Source: Xanthoparmelia taractica (lineage: Eukaryota; Ascomycota; Lecanoromycetes; Lecanorales; Parmeliaceae). Taken from it: DNA of 64,000 bases. Of this stretch, positions 60,640-64,000 are shown one piece after another. The stretch lies in assembly GCA_033085395.1 (NCBI GenBank), contig JANQBS010000068.1, positions 62,001 to 126,000 of the forward strand, written 5' to 3'. The translations under genes were made by a program, and so were the position numbers. Numbering within the stretch: the stretch's first letter is position 1; the number at the start of each line of letters is the position of its first letter. The notes below the pieces were generated by a model. That model saw nothing but the letters and a program-made list of their open reading frames with translations, ran no database searches and was not told the DNA's origin.

Positions 60640-62598
60640 GCGACAATATCAACCAATGACTGAGTATGAGATCTAAGTATTTGGTCGGAAGGAAGGAAGG
60701 AGGAATAGTGCGCCGGTTTCTTTTGTACTGATATGGACCTGCACAATCGCGGGCTTGGACAGGAAGAGGGAGCATTGGGTTTTGCTTTTGCACTTGCATT
60801 CTCCATTCGCCAAGTGTCTTTCCTCATCACGTATAGCGATAGTTCATGAATACATCTATTGTTATCACACTTGTGCACTACATTGGATTCATTTATGACA
60901 CGAATTGCATAAAATCAGTGCGGCCTTAAGGTCAAAATCAGAGACCTCGGTACTTGTTGTTGTCATTATTACCTTACTGTCATCCTGAAATGTAAAGAGA
61001 CGAAGGCCCGTTTCTCTGAGGATTTAAAGAATGTAAACGCGCTCTCGCTCAGTCAGGGATACCCGCTCTCAGGGCGGGCATAAAAGATGTACGGAACGGA
61101 AACACCCGGAAGCTTTCGCACGTTACAATCAGAGACTTTGTGTAAAGGTTCAGGGCGGTTTTTGGGGCGGGGCGACGCAGTATGGCTCATGCTGAAGTAC
61201 AGCGCCTTGGCCTGCGAGTAGGACGTGTACGGCCGGCTGTCCAGGCATCTACGGCGGCTTGGAATTTGTGGCATGATCTCCAACCTACATCACTCCGTGA
61301 GTGACGACGATGTTGCTTCACCGCGTGTCGAAGCATTGCTGAGGAGAGTTACACTTCTACAGATACTTATGGATCGGCAATCCACCTCTCACGCGACATC
61401 CCCAGGATCAGCTCATGGATCCCCGCGAGACCTTGAGATCTTTCACCTGGGGTAGGGAATTTGTAGCGTTGGCGAAGTGTATCTTTGGGCACTTCGATTT
61501 CTTCGTGTGAGGGTGACGAAAGTGGTAATATTCCTGGAGAGAAGTGACCTTATGCTTTAGACCTAGTAACCTAGACAGTTGATGCCGCTGCCAATTTGGC
61601 TGCTGCTGTCAACTCTTCAGACTTTAGCAGTAGCTTCGCGATTAACGCCACCCCTTAAGCCAAAGTAGACTTTGGTGCAGTTCAATCGTGTGTCAGCTTA
61701 GAGCAGAGCCTGCAACCGGAGTAGGCAGCGAACAACACAGTTGTGACAAAACTGGCCCGCTGGCGCTCATCTTGATTTACGGGCTTGGGGTCCTTTACTA
61801 GTCCATGAAGCCATGAAAGAGACAGCCAGCTCTTCTGGCCCAAGGTATGGTTGCATAATATTTCCCTTTTTATTCTTTAGGCACAGCCTCGCTCCTGGAT
61901 AATATGTTTGAATCCTCTCGGGTGAAACTCATCACGGAAGCACACCCAATGAGAAATCAACCAGCTGGAAGCATCGATGCAATGGCAGCCATCAGGACGG
62001 GTGCTTCCCACCATTGGCCTGCAGCCACGTTGAAAAGAGCTTTTGGTAATACTGTTTACTAACAAAAGGGGCGAGGCGAGGTAGGGATGTTGGGATTGTA
62101 AGAAGAGCTGACGGAAATGAGCGACGGTGGAAGAATTAGGAAAGGCTGGAGTCGATAGTGGGAGCTGAGGAGCGAGATATCTGCTCTCTATGGTGTCAGC
62201 AATATCCTTCAGACTGGCCACCAAGCTGACCATATTACTTAGTGGATATCTAGGTACATGACAGGACAACCTCGGGCTCACGCCTACTCTGGAATCGTAT
62301 TGCTCCATCGCCGGCTTACGGAGAGGGCGCGGAACATCTAGACCTCTCCTTACTCGTACCGATGCCAAGGACTTGGTTACTCAAATGTGCATTCCGCAGT
62401 TGAGGCTCCGAGCGGAGGGCGCTAATCCGAAGGGGCTTAGCGAGCTTGGCACGTCCCGCCGAGGCATATGGTACGAGTACGAAATAAGGTAGTACTTGTA
62501 GAAGTAAAGTAAGAAAAACAATGAGAGCCAGCTATATCGCAGCGCGAAGGACGTGCACATGACATCCACATACATTTATACGTTTTCAGCATTTTCTC
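60640..62598. other. Intergenic region with no confident gene
   Basis: About 1.96 kb. A minus-strand frame of up to 163 codons at 61877-62368 has no motif, begins at a TTG rather than an ATG, and has no splice partner, so it is not called. The remainder holds short frames only. Confidence 0.45.
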
Positions 62599-64000
62599 AT
62601 GGCTTTACAGTCCTCTACCATGACTGCGTTCTGCTTCAGCGCGAAGCGTGCCCTCACGTCCCTCAGATTCCGGCCTCCGGTTATAACACCAGTCCGACCC
62701 GTCATTCTCCCATCTGATATTCCGATCGAGGAAGAGCTAGTCTTCGGCTACGATCCCCGACATTTCTACCCGGTGAATCCTGGTAAAATTTTTCACGACA
62801 GGTATTAAATGACGGCGAAGCTTGGATGCGGCAGCTGTTCGACAATATGGCTGGCTAGAGACACATGGTGGTACGCATCAAGTCCTTATCATACACATTT
62901 TCCTTCTGATGTATTTAGACAGAAGTGGCGGTCCAACCGTTATGTAGCTGTGAAAGTCAATACCTGCGATTTCATCGACGCAAGTGCTGCGAATCATGAA
63001 CTCAACATCTCTCGGCGCATTGCGCAAGCGAATCCATCGCATGGAGGGCTCTCATACGTTAGAACGAATGTCGATAGCTTCAGTATTAGCGGTCCACACG
63101 ACAACCACATATGCCTGGTGTACGAAGCTATGAGAGAACCTCTCTGGTTATTTGAGCGACGCTGCAAGAATGGCCGATTAACATTAGACCTCTTGAAAGG
63201 ATACTTAAGACTTCTCCTCAGGGGCTTAGATTATCTTCACTCGGAATGCCACATCGTTCATACCGGTCGGCTTCAAGCTATGCGTATTTGTTGACTGAAG
63301 CTTACTCGTTGATCATAGACATCAAGCTCGACAATATATTGGTGGGATTTGAGGATCCATCCGTGATCGAAGATTTTGCCCGAGCACAAGCCCAAAACCC
63401 TGTGGCTCGAAAAATCCAGGATGGGCGCTCAGTCTATCAATCACATAATGACTTCGGACCTCTCAAATCATTCTTTATTCTGCCAAAGATAGCGGACTTT
63501 GGCCTGGCCCAATGGGTCATGGACAAGCCCCAAAGACACCCAATACAACCGGATCATTACCGCGCACCTGAAGTGATCTTAGGAGCGGGCTGGACTTACA
63601 GCGCAGATATCTGGAACCTTGGTGTGCTGGTGCGTTTTGGTTCTCCTCGATTGACATCTGCTAACATGTTGTGAGATAGATCTGGAATCTGCTAGAGAGA
63701 AGAGATCTATTTCGAGAGATACAATCCCAGGAAGGGAAGTACAATGGTCGGGCGCATATTGCAGAAATGATTGCGCTGTTGGGCCCCCCTCCCAAAGAAC
63801 TTATTGATCGGGAGAGAAGAGGACTCAGTTGGAAGTTCAGACCTGAGGTGGAGAATCCAGAGGGCAAACTTTGCGGAAGTGCAAGTGAGTTTTATGGAGG
63901 GCCCTTCTTCGACTCTGAGGGTATTACTTCCACGGACGTATAGATAACAAGAGCAAACTCTAGCTAATTCTTATGTCCAGGAGAATTCAAGCACAAAGAC
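62599..64000 (+). pseudogene. SRPK-type protein kinase with one in-frame stop, runs off the right edge
   Basis: Exons 62599-63265, 63319-63629, 63680-63920 and 63981 onward fit in phase; the last is cut by the window end. The kinase signature is complete: glycine loop KLGCGSCSTIWLA, VAVKV lysine, HTDIKLDNIL catalytic loop made across the first intron, ADFGLA, RAPEVILG, and the SRPK-specific WNLGVLIWNLLE and MIALLGPPPKE segments. SRPKs phosphorylate SR splicing factors, but fungi carry many divergent copies of unknown role. A TAA at codon 70 (62806-62808) interrupts FHDRY and MTAKLG, just before the glycine loop. A 62867-62929 segment (starting at the GTACGC) may be an unremoved intron; splicing it would create TGA. 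Likely a recently inactivated copy. Confidence 0.75.

Noticed and set aside
61877..62368. Minus-strand open frame of up to 163 codons
   Set aside because: It starts at TTG, has no motif and is flanked by no compatible exon.
42245..62808. Genetic-code reassignment of TAA/TAG to Gln
   Set aside because: The large conserved genes AGS1, BEACH and VPS17 contain no internal TAA or TAG, and several intact genes end in TAA or TAG at the expected place. Local readthrough remains possible.

Overview
The window is nuclear DNA from a filamentous ascomycete (Pezizomycotina). The evidence is gene content: cell-wall alpha-1,3-glucan synthase, a Sho1 osmosensor, dynactin subunit RO-10, a Zn2Cys6 factor, a DUF3292 protein and a cerevisin-type subtilase. 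Introns are short, mostly 44-115 nt, and end in AG. Gene starts, ends and introns given here were worked out by hand from reading frames, splice-site phase and family motifs. I cannot place the organism below subphylum.

Layout, left to right. 1-7 kb: two tandem minus-strand RBR-type E3 ubiquitin ligase paralogues. The second carries N-terminal CCCH fingers and is interrupted by two in-frame stops. 7.3-14.4 kb, all minus: SHO1, RO-10 and a large protein of unknown function. 15.2-18.4 kb, plus: a sugar transporter with an in-frame stop, then a small secreted cysteine-rich protein in five exons. 19.2-20.7 kb, minus: a short Zn2Cys6 protein. 21.7-24.8 kb, plus: splicing factor ISY1 and retromer subunit VPS17. 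25.1-29.2 kb, minus: a low-complexity nuclear-type protein, a doubtful small gene and ADE8. 29.5-30.8 kb, plus: a GT8-like type II membrane protein. 31.3-35.7 kb, minus: VMS1 and amphiphysin RVS167. After a 3.2-kb gap comes the alpha-1,3-glucan synthase (38.9-47.0 kb, plus). Then DUF3292 (minus), a giant BEACH-WD40 protein (50.4-58.6 kb, minus), the subtilase (plus), and an SRPK-type kinase with an in-frame stop that runs off the right edge.

Most genes are unrelated housekeeping functions: purine synthesis, splicing, endosomal retrieval, ribosome quality control, endocytosis and dynein transport. They are interleaved with three family genes that look decayed (RBR2, transporter, kinase). Each has intact splice sites and protein motifs apart from isolated TAA/TAG codons. 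All four stops can be explained by a single C-to-T change in a CA(A/G) codon, the preferred context of repeat-induced point mutation. This is the most distinctive signal in the window. I found no defence system, CRISPR array, transposase, tRNA or rRNA. I did not find a clear new multi-gene system.
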